From B30-G6 sp964633115 (lineage in GTDB: Bacteria > Desulfobacterota > Desulfobacteria > Desulfobacterales > B30-G6): a stretch of 64,000 nt of DNA. Shown here piece by piece: positions 25,980-34,302 of the stretch. The position numbers and the translations under genes were made by a program. A model generated the notes under the pieces. The model did not search any database. It was not told the origin of the DNA and worked only from the letters and a program-made list of their open reading frames with translations. Location: assembly GCA_964633115.1 (NCBI GenBank), contig CAZWEO010000019.1, forward strand, positions 1 through 64,000. Reading direction: 5' to 3'. Position 1 is the stretch's first letter; every line of letters starts with the position of its first letter.

Positions 25980-27452
25980 TTATGGAATCATCTGCATGGC
26001 CTTCTGAATCACCATGGCCTTACTGACGGTCTCCGCATATTCCTTATCTGGATCGGAATCCGCCACAATCCCAGCTCCGGCGCGGATGCACAACTGCCCG
26101 TTTTCGATACAGGCGGTTCGAATCGTAATGGCCAGATCCATGTTGCCACTAAACGCGATATATCCAACAGCGCCGCCATAGGCTCCTCTGGGATCGGATT
26201 CGTACGTGGAGATCAGCTCCATAGCGCGCACTTTAGGAGCACCTGTCAGGGTTCCGGCCGGGAAAACAGCCTTTAGCAGATCCCAGACGTCCAGATCATC
26301 ACGCAGATCACAGCAGATATTGGAAACCATGTGCATCACGTGCGAATATCGTTCGACCAGCATGAGATCTGTGACCTGGACACTACCAATTTCGGCGATG
26401 CGGCCCAGATCGTTTCTACCCAAATCCACCAGCATAAGGTGCTCAGCCTTTTCCTTTTCGTCTTTGAGCAATTCATCCGCTAGCAGGCGATCCTCCTTTT
26501 CTGTCTGTCCGCGCGGTCGGGTACCGGCAATCGGACGCAGTGTTGCCACACCGTTTTCGAGACGCACCATGGTCTCCGGCGAAGATCCCACCAGGGTGAG
26601 GTCACCCAACTTCATAAAATATAGATAAGGTGACGGGTTGATATAGCGTTGGGCCCGATAGAGATACCAGGGATCGGGCGCTGGCTCGTAAACAAAAGAC
26701 TGCGACATGACCGCTTGGATTATATCCCCTTGATAGATGTGTTGCTTTGTCAATTTAACGGTTTCCTGATAGGACTGATCCTGTTCGGTTAGGACCAGAG
26801 ACGGTTTGTTATGCTGGAAGTTGCCATGTGGCTTTAAATCCGGTGCATCAATCGTTTTTAGAATCCCCTCAATACGGGAGCAGGCTTTTTGGTATAATGC
26901 TTCCGGCGCTTGACCGTCCGCTTCAAAAGCTATTACGACACAGAAAAGCGTGTGGCGGACATTATCAAATATGAGCAGTTCGTCCGGTAAGGTAAAGTGG
27001 GCCATGGGTTTAGCCGGATCATGATGGTGAGGGATTGCTTCAAGAAAAGATACCATCTCATAGCTTAGATAGCCCACGAGCCCACCCCAGAAACGGGGCA
27101 GATCCGTAATTGGAGCTGGGACATATTGCCTTAAAAAATCTTTGAGCATTTTTAATGGCGCCCCGTGATGCGGGATCTGCTGCTCATTTCCTGCTTCGTG
27201 AAATTCAACCCGATCAGAAAACACCTTTATTTGACATTGCGCTGAAATACCCAGGAAGCTATATCGTCCCCACCGTTCACCGCCATCCGCGCTTTCAAGT
27301 AAAAAAACAGGATTGGGGCTATCATAAAACTTCTTCAGGACAGAAACAGGCGTATCCGTATCTGCCAGCATTTCAACCCAAACCGGCACCACATTATATT
27401 TTTTTGTGAGCTCACAGAATCCCCCTAAATCTGGAAACCGATTAATCTGCAT
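25980..27452 (-). CDS. trpE: Anthranilate synthase component I
   Basis: A 490-residue chorismate-utilising enzyme that makes anthranilate from chorismate and ammonia. The N-terminal feedback-site element LLESADGGERWGRYSFLG (with the LLES signature that binds tryptophan) is present, and the C-terminal catalytic part has PIAGTRPRG, DLGRNDLGR, FPAGTLTGAPKVRAME and AGAGIVADSDP. The ATG at 27452 is chosen because GGAGG lies nine bases upstream, and it starts 28 bases after the second leader terminator. It heads trpE-G-D-C-F-B-A. Confidence 0.96.
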   Translation of the reverse strand: MQINRFPDLGGFCELTKKYNVVPVWVEMLADTDTPVSVLKKFYDSPNPVFLLESADGGERWGRYSFLGISAQCQIKVFSDRVEFHEAGNEQQIPHHGAPLKMLKDFLRQYVPAPITDLPRFWGGLVGYLSYEMVSFLEAIPHHHDPAKPMAHFTLPDELLIFDNVRHTLFCVVIAFEADGQAPEALYQKACSRIEGILKTIDAPDLKPHGNFQHNKPSLVLTEQDQSYQETVKLTKQHIYQGDIIQAVMSQSFVYEPAPDPWYLYRAQRYINPSPYLYFMKLGDLTLVGSSPETMVRLENGVATLRPIAGTRPRGQTEKEDRLLADELLKDEKEKAEHLMLVDLGRNDLGRIAEIGSVQVTDLMLVERYSHVMHMVSNICCDLRDDLDVWDLLKAVFPAGTLTGAPKVRAMELISTYESDPRGAYGGAVGYIAFSGNMDLAITIRTACIENGQLCIRAGAGIVADSDPDKEYAETVSKAMVIQKAMQMIP

Positions 27453-27471
27453 ATCGTCTTTCCTCCACTTC

Positions 27472-27502
27472 AAAAAAAAGGGCCGCGGTTGAAACGCGAC
27501 CC
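27472..27502 (-). terminator. Second terminator in the trp leader, adjacent to trpE
   Basis: On the minus strand GGGTCGCG pairs with CGCGGCCC (one G-U pair), followed by eight T. It ends 20 bases before trpE. Together with 27514-27550 it makes tandem terminators after the leader peptide. Confidence 0.8.
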
Positions 27503-27513
27503 TATTTACAGAA

Positions 27514-27550
27514 TTAAAAAAGCCGCGGCATATCGAGCTGCCCGCGGCTT
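27514..27550 (-). terminator. First terminator (attenuator) of the trp leader
   Basis: On the minus strand AAGCCGCGG pairs with CCGCGGCTT, followed by a run of T (forward A run at 27516-27521). It starts 26 bases after the end of the Trp leader peptide. CCGCGG is self-complementary and appears in both terminators, allowing alternative pairings. Confidence 0.85.
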
Positions 27551-27575
27551 GTTTTAGTCTATTAGTTTATCATTT

Positions 27576-27662
27576 TCACATATAGAAAACTCCGTTGACA
27601 GGCCCATAATATAGAACCTGCCACCACCAGAATCGGGAATTGATTTGTTTAAATTTATTCAT
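27576..27662 (-). CDS. trpL: Trp leader peptide
   Basis: A 28-codon open frame on the minus strand from ATG 27660-27662 to TGA 27576-27578. The peptide contains three consecutive Trp codons (TGG TGG TGG at 27621-27629, residues 12-14, in SRFWWWQVLYYG), followed closely by a terminator hairpin. This is the classic layout of ribosome-mediated attenuation of a trp operon: a ribosome stalled at Trp codons changes the folding and allows transcription into trpE. The start codon has only a modest purine-rich element upstream. Confidence 0.85.
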   Translation of the reverse strand: MNKFKQINSRFWWWQVLYYGPVNGVFYM

Positions 27663-27704
27663 AGCGACCGCATCTCTATCACAGCGCTGCAAGGCTTACA
27701 AGGT

Positions 27705-27729
27705 ATAAAATCGTGTTCCACGATTTTAT
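27705..27729. repeat. Perfect palindrome between tyrA and trpL
   Basis: Eleven-base arms ATAAAATCGTG and CACGATTTTAT around TTC. Arms are nearly the same as in the stop-codon palindromes at 3000-3022 and 6663-6685, but here it stands between two operons. Confidence 0.75.
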
Positions 27730-27734
27730 TCTAA

Positions 27735-27795
27735 AATTTGAATTCCTCCCACGCTGTTTACAGCGGCCGCTGCAAAGCAACGGGGAATTCAAATT
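27735..27795 (-). terminator. Long hairpin after tyrA
   Basis: Twelve-base arms AATTTGAATTCC (27735-27746) and GGAATTCAAATT (27784-27795) with a 37-base GC-rich centre holding a smaller fold (CAGCGGCCGCTG). It abuts the tyrA stop, so it may terminate or stabilise the aro transcript. There is no T run, so it may not be an intrinsic terminator. Confidence 0.5.
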
Positions 27796-28529
27796 TAAAT
27801 ATTCTTTGGCCCTAGCTTGCTTTGAATCGTTTGGACCGCATCTAAAAAAGTCTGCCGGCTTTCAGCAGCATAGGGATTATATGTGTTCATGTCCTCAAAC
27901 AATTGCCACGTATCATTTTCCACCACACCCAGGACATGCAGCAAGCGCTTATAACCCTCGGTGTCGATGTCAAGTGGGACTGCCCCGAATTCAGACAATG
28001 ACCGCCCAATAAAATGGGTCAGTGCTAAGCTAATGGCTATCTGCCGGTCGTGTGCTTCCGCAGAAGTTTCGATAACCACTAAACCTTTGGATTTTAGGTA
28101 GGCTATAATTTTTTGATAAACATCGGTTTCTATTCTTTCTCGACACACGACGATCTTGCGACCCACAAGGGAATCGGCGGCACTATCCGGGCCGAACATG
28201 GGATGGGTCGCCAGAATAGAGACTTCTTCCGGTAGCAGCTCCTGCATTAATCGAACCGGATATTCCTTGACCGAGCATACATCGACAACCAGGGCGCCTG
28301 GAGTCAACTTCGGCGCAATTCGCGCCAGCGTCGCCTGCATAGCTGAAATGGGTACCGCCAAAATCAGCACTTTCTGACGGCATGCGTCTTCAAAGGTTAC
28401 CGGCAATGCGCCAGCCATCTCAATTTCCCGGTTACAATCGCTGCGGGTATGGACGCATACGTCGTAATCTTTGGAAAGGTACTGCGCCATGAGTTTTCCG
28501 AACCGGCCGAAGCCGAGGATGGCTATCAT
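27795..28529 (-). CDS. tyrA: Prephenate/arogenate dehydrogenase
   Basis: A 244-residue NAD(P)-binding protein with the Rossmann GxGxxG in MIAILGFGRFGKLMAQ and family segments SVKEYPVRLM, THPMFGPDSA and ALTHFIGRSL. It makes the tyrosine precursor. It is short for TyrA and carries no chorismate mutase domain. The ATG at 28529 begins one base after the aroC stop, with AAGGGA upstream; an in-frame ATG 21 bases earlier is inside aroC. Last gene of the aro operon. Confidence 0.85.
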   Translation of the reverse strand: MIAILGFGRFGKLMAQYLSKDYDVCVHTRSDCNREIEMAGALPVTFEDACRQKVLILAVPISAMQATLARIAPKLTPGALVVDVCSVKEYPVRLMQELLPEEVSILATHPMFGPDSAADSLVGRKIVVCRERIETDVYQKIIAYLKSKGLVVIETSAEAHDRQIAISLALTHFIGRSLSEFGAVPLDIDTEGYKRLLHVLGVVENDTWQLFEDMNTYNPYAAESRQTFLDAVQTIQSKLGPKNI

Positions 28530-28530
28530 A

Positions 28531-29625
28531 TTATTTACGATCCCTTGCATTTCTGGTTCTCTGTAGGAGCAACATGTCGGCAATCACCAAAGCTGCCATG
28601 CTCTCCACAATCGGCACGGCTCGTGGCACCACGCAGGGGTCATGTCGGCCTCTGGCTTCTAAAATAGTCTCGTTGCCTTCAAAATCAACGCTTTTTTGAG
28701 GAACCCCGATGGTCGCCGGAGGTTTAAATGCCACCTGAAAATAGATGGCCTCACCGTTGCTGATGCCGCCCTGTATGCCACCGCTAAAATTAGTCTTGGT
28801 ACGCAGGCCCTCTTCCGATGCCATAAATACGTCATTATGTTCTGAGCCTTGCATGCGTGTCCCCCCAAACCCAGAACCGATCTCAAAGCCTTTTGTAGCC
28901 GGAATCGATAGCATCGCCTGGGCTAAGACCGCCTCCAGCTTTGCAAACACCGGTTCTCCCAAACCTGGTGGCACTTGTCGACACACACAGGATACAACCC
29001 CACCGATTGAGTCCCCTTGCTCTTTGAGGGAAGCAATTAACTGGGCCATTTTTTCCGCAGTTGGTGCATCGGGGCATCGAACTGCATTCTGGTCCACGTC
29101 TTGGCGGCTGAGCTTTTGCATATCGATAATCGGTGCTTCTAGGGAGCCCACGGCACTTACCCAGGCAACAATTTCTATATTGGTATGACTTGTCAAAACC
29201 GCTTCGGCAATAGCTCCTCCGGCCACACGGGCTATCGTTTCCCTGGCACTGGACCTGCCGCCCCCGCTGATCGAGCGGTTCCCGTATTTAGCCTGATAGG
29301 TAAAATCAGCATGCGAAGGGCGGGGGATATGCCGGAAACGGTCATAATCACCCGGCTTCTGATCTTGGTTGGCCACATAAAAGGCGATGGGCGTCCCCAG
29401 GGTAAGACCGTTTTCAACCCCTGAAACAATCGTTATCTGATCCGGCTCGGACCGATCGGTTGTCAGCGGGCTCTGGCCCGGGCGGCGGCGATTCAGTTGC
29501 GCTTGAATTTTTTTTACGCTCATGCTTACGTTGGCCGGACATCCATCCACAACACCACCCACGCTCTTTCCATGTGACTCCCCAAAGGTTGCCAGCTTTA
29601 AAACTGTTCCAAATTGACTGGACAT
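28531..29625 (-). CDS. aroC: Chorismate synthase
   Basis: A 364-residue FMN-dependent enzyme converting EPSP to chorismate. Typical segments: FGESHGKSVGGVVDG, RPGQSPLTTDRSEPDQ, PRPSHADFTYQAKYG, GGGRSSARETIARVAGGAIA, and RHDPCVVPRAVPIVESM at the end. It follows aroA by 27 bases and is followed by tyrA. Confidence 0.96.
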   Translation of the reverse strand: MSSQFGTVLKLATFGESHGKSVGGVVDGCPANVSMSVKKIQAQLNRRRPGQSPLTTDRSEPDQITIVSGVENGLTLGTPIAFYVANQDQKPGDYDRFRHIPRPSHADFTYQAKYGNRSISGGGRSSARETIARVAGGAIAEAVLTSHTNIEIVAWVSAVGSLEAPIIDMQKLSRQDVDQNAVRCPDAPTAEKMAQLIASLKEQGDSIGGVVSCVCRQVPPGLGEPVFAKLEAVLAQAMLSIPATKGFEIGSGFGGTRMQGSEHNDVFMASEEGLRTKTNFSGGIQGGISNGEAIYFQVAFKPPATIGVPQKSVDFEGNETILEARGRHDPCVVPRAVPIVESMAALVIADMLLLQRTRNARDRK

Positions 29626-29652
29626 TTATATTCTCCGAATAGGCTTTTTAGC

Positions 29653-30903
29653 CTAAAGTTTTTCCAATACTTTCCAGAAATCTGGAAACGACTTGGCCAC
29701 ACATCCGGGATCGGTAATATCGACACCCGGCACCTGCATGCCGGCTACGGCAAAACTCATGGCGATTCGATGGTCGTCGTACGTGTCGATCAGAGCGCTC
29801 TGGGGCTCCCCCCCCACAACCTCAAGACCGTAGCCAGTGTCCTTAGCCGCAACACCCATTCTGTTCAACTGAGCTACCACAGCTTCAATACGGTTACTCT
29901 CTTTAATCCTTAAGTGGTCAATGTTATGGATATGCGTCTTCCCTTTTGCAAAGGCCGCCACCACCGCAATCGTCGGAACCATATCCGGCATGTCCGACAT
30001 ATCGGCCTCAATGGCCGTAAGCCGGCCCCCGGCAACCCGAATGCCGTCGTTTTCGACTAGAATTCGGCATCCCATGGAATTTAGCAGCTGTAATAATCGA
30101 ATGTCACCTTGCTGCATGTCTAAATGGGTATTCAATACTTTGACATCGCCGCGGGTGACGGCCGCCGCCGCCCAGAAATAACTAGCCTGGGAACAGTCCG
30201 GCTCTATCGAATGGCTTCCCGGTCGGTATGCTTGGCTGCCGTTTACCCAAAAGCGTTGATACCCCGTCTGTTCCACCTGGATGCCGAACTGCTCCATGAC
30301 ATGCAGGGTCATATCGACATAGGGCTTGGAAACGGGTCCTTCAGTTACCCGAATCTCGATTCCGTCACGCGTACAGGGTGCCATCAGTAGCATCGCTGAA
30401 AGATATTGGCTGCTCTTGCCGCAACGCAGCTCACTCGCTCCCCCAGAGGTCTTTCCACCCTGGACTTGAACCGGTGGACACCCATCGCCATTCATGCTTA
30501 TTGCCGGAATATTGATCATCTGTAGGCCGTCCAGTAAATCCTGGATAGGGCGCTGCTGCATCCGTTTGGTTCCGGTAATGGTGTAGGTCCCTTTTCCCAG
30601 GGCAGCCAAAGCACACACCAAACGCAGGGATGTCCCCGAATTGCCCAGAAAAATCGGTTTGGTCGATGCAGCCAAATGACCATTTTTCCCTGTGACCCGG
30701 ACGTGATCTTTTGTTCTCTCTAGCCCCACCCCCAATTGCTGCAAAGCATCCATGGTCAACAGTGTGTCCTCACTGATGAGGCAATTATCAACCACGCTTT
30801 CACCATCTGCCAGGGCGGCCGCAACCAAAAATCGATGCGAAAGGCTCTTTGATCCAGGGACTTGGACACAGGCTGCTATGGGTTTTCTTGGTTGAAGCAT
30901 CAT
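29653..30903 (-). CDS. aroA: EPSP synthase (3-phosphoshikimate 1-carboxyvinyltransferase)
   Basis: A 416-residue enzyme adding PEP to shikimate 3-phosphate. Motifs: VPGSKSLSHRFLVAAALADG at the N-terminus, LGNSGTSLRLVCALAAL, DGLQMINIPA, and RIKESNRIEAVVAQL and TYDDHRIAMSFAVAG near the C-terminus. Start at ATG 30903, overlapping the aroE stop by four bases. Length is slightly short of class I enzymes but all active-site segments are present. Confidence 0.96.
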   Translation of the reverse strand: MMLQPRKPIAACVQVPGSKSLSHRFLVAAALADGESVVDNCLISEDTLLTMDALQQLGVGLERTKDHVRVTGKNGHLAASTKPIFLGNSGTSLRLVCALAALGKGTYTITGTKRMQQRPIQDLLDGLQMINIPAISMNGDGCPPVQVQGGKTSGGASELRCGKSSQYLSAMLLMAPCTRDGIEIRVTEGPVSKPYVDMTLHVMEQFGIQVEQTGYQRFWVNGSQAYRPGSHSIEPDCSQASYFWAAAAVTRGDVKVLNTHLDMQQGDIRLLQLLNSMGCRILVENDGIRVAGGRLTAIEADMSDMPDMVPTIAVVAAFAKGKTHIHNIDHLRIKESNRIEAVVAQLNRMGVAAKDTGYGLEVVGGEPQSALIDTYDDHRIAMSFAVAGMQVPGVDITDPGCVAKSFPDFWKVLEKL

Positions 30904-31781
30904 ACGACCGAGTCCCCTCCCTCAAGTGCCGCTGCCACCACCCGACGCATCTCTGCCACCGGAGCTTTAATATCGGTCCAAAGCTCAAATTGATATACAC
31001 CCTGATGGATGAACATGGACATGCCATCGATGGTTTCACACCCGCCGGCTGCAGCTTCCTTCAGAAAGCGCGTTTGCCGGGGCGTATAGATGGCATCCAT
31101 GACAAGCATGTCTTTTTGAAATATCTTCTTATTTATGGGTGTATGACTGACATCCGGACTCAAACCAACTGACGTGGCATTGATCAAAATATTGCATTCA
31201 ACCGACATGGCATCTGAGAGCGGCACAAAATGACCCTCAAGATCGGCGGCCAGTTTTTCACCATGATCCACACTGCGATTTACAATAGTCACCACCGCCT
31301 GCTCTGTTCGTAGCCCAAATCCGATGGCCCGGGCGGCCCCCCCGGCTCCGATGATGGCTACCCGGCGGTCTTTAATTTCTATCCGCTCTTTGAGGGCTAA
31401 AACAGCACCGACCGCATCAGAGTTGTAACCACTCAGTGTACCGTTTTGGTTATGGATCGTATTGACCGCACCAATCTTTTGGGCCTCGTCATCAATACGA
31501 TCCAGATGGGACATCACCTTGATTTTATAGGGCAAGGTTACACTGGCGCCTTGCATATCAAGGGCCCGCATGGCTGCAATCGCCTCTCCGATTGAGTTAA
31601 CCCGAAACGGCAAATAGATGCCGGCAAAATCTGTGTTCGCAAAGGCTCTATTATGCATCACCGGGCTGAGGCTATGGGATATGGGATCGCCAAACACGCC
31701 ATAAAGCTTGGGAGTCTTCCCTTGCCCTTCTGCTGTAAATTGATTGGCCCGCCCGGACCTCGGGGCTGTGGGTTTATTCAT
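30900..31781 (-). CDS. aroE: Shikimate dehydrogenase
   Basis: A 293-residue NADPH enzyme reducing 3-dehydroshikimate to shikimate. It contains GVFGDPISHSLSPVMHN, SVTLPYKIKVM, GYNSDAVGA and the nucleotide-binding AIIGAGGAARAIGFGL. The start is uncertain: the ATG at 31781 has GAAGG close by, and another in-frame ATG at 31835 overlaps aroB. Either gives an N-terminal extension of at least 24 residues before the conserved part. No type I or II dehydroquinase is fused. Confidence 0.93.
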   Translation of the reverse strand: MNKPTAPRSGRANQFTAEGQGKTPKLYGVFGDPISHSLSPVMHNRAFANTDFAGIYLPFRVNSIGEAIAAMRALDMQGASVTLPYKIKVMSHLDRIDDEAQKIGAVNTIHNQNGTLSGYNSDAVGAVLALKERIEIKDRRVAIIGAGGAARAIGFGLRTEQAVVTIVNRSVDHGEKLAADLEGHFVPLSDAMSVECNILINATSVGLSPDVSHTPINKKIFQKDMLVMDAIYTPRQTRFLKEAAAGGCETIDGMSMFIHQGVYQFELWTDIKAPVAEMRRVVAAALEGGDSVV

Positions 31782-31803
31782 AACCTTCAATCCCGTTTTG
31801 CGT

Positions 31804-32829
31804 TTATAAAAACTCGATCCCAGTTCGGACTTCATTAATAGACAACGGTTTTACGATGGCTTTGCCAATTTGCTCCAGCAGTACAAAATGGATATGGCTT
31901 TTTTCGCGTTTTTTATCCTTTAGAAGGGCATCCCACAGCAAATCCGCATCAACCCGCGTCTGAACAGGCAGGCCCATACGATCAAGCAGCGTTGTCATCC
32001 GATTCACATCGGCCGGTTTCAATAAATCCTTGGCAACCGAGATCTGTGCAGCAATGCGCATGCCGACACTAACTGCCTGACCATGAGAAAGATCAGTGGT
32101 CTTTTCGATGGCATGACCAAAGGTGTGGCCGAAATTCAATTTGCGTCGTTCGCCTGTCTCCCGTTCATCCTGGTTGACCACCGCGGCCTTTATGCGTATG
32201 GATTCATACACTAGCTTCTCGATGACGTCTGGATTCAGGTGAAGCGCCTCGGAGACATGTGCCTCCAGATAGGTGAACATGTCGGCGTCTGCAATGGCAG
32301 CATGCTTAATGATTTCTGCGAATCCTGAGGAAATTTCCCCTTCCGGCAGCGACTGTAACAGCTCGGTGTCACAAAGAACAAATGCCGGTTGGTTGAAAGC
32401 CCCGATGATATTCTTGTACCCCTGGTAATTAACACCGGTTTTCCCGCCCACACTGGCGTCAACTTGCGCCAGCAAGGTCGTGGCTACATACCCACACCGC
32501 AACCCACGCATGTAGGTCGAAGCCACAAACCCAGCAATATCGCAGACAATACCACCGCCAATACCTACCAGACATGTGGACCGGTCTGCACCCGCGTCCA
32601 ACAATTGCTGATAGATTCCCTCCACAGTTTTGAGGTTCTTAGCATCTTCGCCCTGTCCAATGGTGACGACTGGACCAGAAGGAAAACGATGAGCGTACAA
32701 GTCTGCCACACGGGTATCCGTGAAAATAATCATGTTCCCATGGGGAACGTAACGATTCAAGCGGTCAATTGATTCTCCCACACAGATGATAGATTCGCCT
32801 TGTTTCCCATTTATTTGAACTGTTTTCAC
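31804..32829 (-). CDS. aroB: 3-dehydroquinate synthase
   Basis: A 341-residue NAD- and metal-dependent enzyme converting DAHP to 3-dehydroquinate. Motifs: GIGGGIVCDIAGFVASTYMRG, TTLLAQVDASVGGKTGVN, GFAEIIKHA, and the metal-binding LNFGHTFGHAIE. The start overlaps the aroF end by four bases. Confidence 0.96.
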   Translation of the reverse strand: MKTVQINGKQGESIICVGESIDRLNRYVPHGNMIIFTDTRVADLYAHRFPSGPVVTIGQGEDAKNLKTVEGIYQQLLDAGADRSTCLVGIGGGIVCDIAGFVASTYMRGLRCGYVATTLLAQVDASVGGKTGVNYQGYKNIIGAFNQPAFVLCDTELLQSLPEGEISSGFAEIIKHAAIADADMFTYLEAHVSEALHLNPDVIEKLVYESIRIKAAVVNQDERETGERRKLNFGHTFGHAIEKTTDLSHGQAVSVGMRIAAQISVAKDLLKPADVNRMTTLLDRMGLPVQTRVDADLLWDALLKDKKREKSHIHFVLLEQIGKAIVKPLSINEVRTGIEFL

Positions 32830-33944
32830 CAGAGGGGCTCCTGTATTTTATCCATGATGCGAGAATTGGCATGTCCGCCACTACTTAGGTTTCGAAAATA
32901 ATGACTTGCCAGTTTTTCATGCGCACTCATCAGTAAATTTTCGGTCACCTCCCAAGAGATACATTCATCTGTGATGGAAACCCCGTATTTTAAGGCGGCA
33001 TGGTCACCGGTAAATTTTTGGTTGCCTTCATACAGGTTGCTCTCTAACATCATCCCCATAATAGCGTCGTTACCATTTGTGAATTGATGCAAGATATTTT
33101 TCCACACAACCGCCTGACCTTGAAACTTCTTTTTAGAATTGGCATGCGAACAATCCACCATGATCTTGGCCGGCAGATTATTGGAGACCAGTTCCAAATG
33201 AGCCTCTTCGAGACTTAGGGCATCATAATTAGGACGCTTGCCACCACGTAAAACAACGTGTCCTGTGGCGTTCCCATTGGTCTGTACGATGCAAGTCCGC
33301 CCCTCCTGATCAATCCCTAGAAACGATTGGGGTGCCCTAGCGGCTACCATGGCATTGATGGCCGTTGAAAGATTGCCATCGGTTGCGTTTTTAAAACCAA
33401 CGGGCATGGACAAACCACTAGACATCTCCCGATGAATTTGGGACTCGGTTGTGCGCGCCCCGATGGCAGCCCAGGATATTAGGTCGTCCACATACTGGGG
33501 TGTTATGGTCTCCAGCAATTCTGTACCAGTTGGCATGCCCAATTCTGTGATATGACGTAAAATACGTCTGGCCTTACGCAAACCTTCCTGTATATCGCAG
33601 GTCCCGTCAAGATTGGGATCGTTAATCAACCCCTTCCAACCGACTGAGGTTCTGGGCTTCTCAAAATAAACCCGCATGATAATTAATAGTGTCTCTGCAA
33701 CCTTTTTTCTTAAATCGTTCAAACGTTCGGCATATTCAATCGCCGCAACCTCATCATGAATGGAACAAGGACCAGCAATCACGATGAGGCGCTTATCTTT
33801 CCCCTGTAGTATATCTTCAAAGCCCTTACGGCCGTATATAACCGTTTCAGTGGAAGCATCACTCACTGGGAGCTCTGTCTTCAATTCCTGTGGGGGTACC
33901 AATGGCTTATACCCTCCGACTCGTAAATCGTGCGTCTGTTGCAT
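32826..33944 (-). CDS. aroF: DAHP synthase (class I, AroFGH type)
   Basis: A 372-residue enzyme condensing PEP and erythrose 4-phosphate in the first shikimate step. Recognisable: VIAGPCSIHD, IIMRVYFEKPRTSVGWKG, IGARTTESQIHREM and CSHANSKK. This is the feedback-regulated alpha type (aroF, aroG and aroH differ in the sensed amino acid, which is not read here). The start has AAGGA ten bases upstream. First gene of the aro operon, 163 bases after the aromatic leader peptide. Confidence 0.93.
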   Translation of the reverse strand: MQQTHDLRVGGYKPLVPPQELKTELPVSDASTETVIYGRKGFEDILQGKDKRLIVIAGPCSIHDEVAAIEYAERLNDLRKKVAETLLIIMRVYFEKPRTSVGWKGLINDPNLDGTCDIQEGLRKARRILRHITELGMPTGTELLETITPQYVDDLISWAAIGARTTESQIHREMSSGLSMPVGFKNATDGNLSTAINAMVAARAPQSFLGIDQEGRTCIVQTNGNATGHVVLRGGKRPNYDALSLEEAHLELVSNNLPAKIMVDCSHANSKKKFQGQAVVWKNILHQFTNGNDAIMGMMLESNLYEGNQKFTGDHAALKYGVSITDECISWEVTENLLMSAHEKLASHYFRNLSSGGHANSRIMDKIQEPLW

Positions 33945-33967
33945 GGTTTTTGTCCTTTTTAATGATA

Positions 33968-33980
33968 CGCGACTGCGTCG
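33968..33980. repeat. Short palindrome just upstream of aroF
   Basis: On the minus strand GCGAC, GCA, GTCGC. It shares the GCA loop and stem core with 2979-2997. It lies between the aro leader terminators and the aroF ribosome binding site. Confidence 0.45.
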
Positions 33981-34015
33981 CTCAAAACTGTGCGCGGTTT
34001 AACAATAAGTTAATA

Positions 34016-34040
34016 AGGCCGTGGGCTTTTCCCACGGCCT
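34016..34040 (-). terminator. Second hairpin of the aro leader
   Basis: Ten-base perfect arms AGGCCGTGGG and CCCACGGCCT with a five-base loop. Only a weak T-rich tract follows on the minus strand (TTATTAACTTATTG), so it may act more as part of a switch than as a strong terminator. Confidence 0.65.
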
Positions 34041-34045
34041 AAAAC

Positions 34046-34083
34046 AAAAAAAAGCCGTGGGCTTTTAGTCTGCCCACAGCTTT
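34046..34083 (-). terminator. First terminator (attenuator) of the aro leader
   Basis: On the minus strand AAAGCTGTGGGC pairs with GCCCACGGCTTT (one G-U pair), followed by eight T. It lies 25 bases after the aromatic leader peptide. Its 3' arm is complementary to the 5' arm of the next hairpin (34031-34040), so the two exclude each other. Confidence 0.8.
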
Positions 34084-34107
34084 TACGCTTCATTTTATTT
34101 CGTTATT

Positions 34108-34182
34108 TCAGCGCAATTCAGGCAGGCCGGTTTGATAATAAAACCAGTAGTAATAAACGTTGCCTGAATTGATAGCTTTCAT
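34108..34182 (-). CDS. Aromatic amino acid leader peptide upstream of aroF
   Basis: A 24-codon open frame on the minus strand from ATG (34180-34182), preceded by AAAAGGAT, to TGA (34108-34110). Seven consecutive codons encode YYYWFYY (residues 10-16), flanked by MKAINSGNV and QTGLPELR. A strong terminator follows, then aroF. The layout suggests attenuation of the shikimate operon by charged tRNA-Tyr, with Phe and Trp contributions. It is too short to be found by usual gene callers. Confidence 0.8.
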   Translation of the reverse strand: MKAINSGNVYYYWFYYQTGLPELR

Positions 34183-34210
34183 GTAAGATCCTTTTGTTAG
34201 TGTCTGTCCG

Positions 34211-34237
34211 ATTACAGGAAGCCCTTTTGAATGTCAA
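34211..34237 (-). promoter_or_regulatory. Candidate promoter of the aro leader
   Basis: On the minus strand TTGACA (34232-34237) and TGTAAT (34211-34216) separated by 15 bases, slightly short of optimum. Transcription would start near 34204, about 20 bases before the leader ATG. Confidence 0.4.
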
Positions 34238-34302
34238 GATCTTTATAAAAGCTAAATCAAAATGCCCCATTGTCAAAAATATTCATGCTCTTGAGATGGC
34301 TT

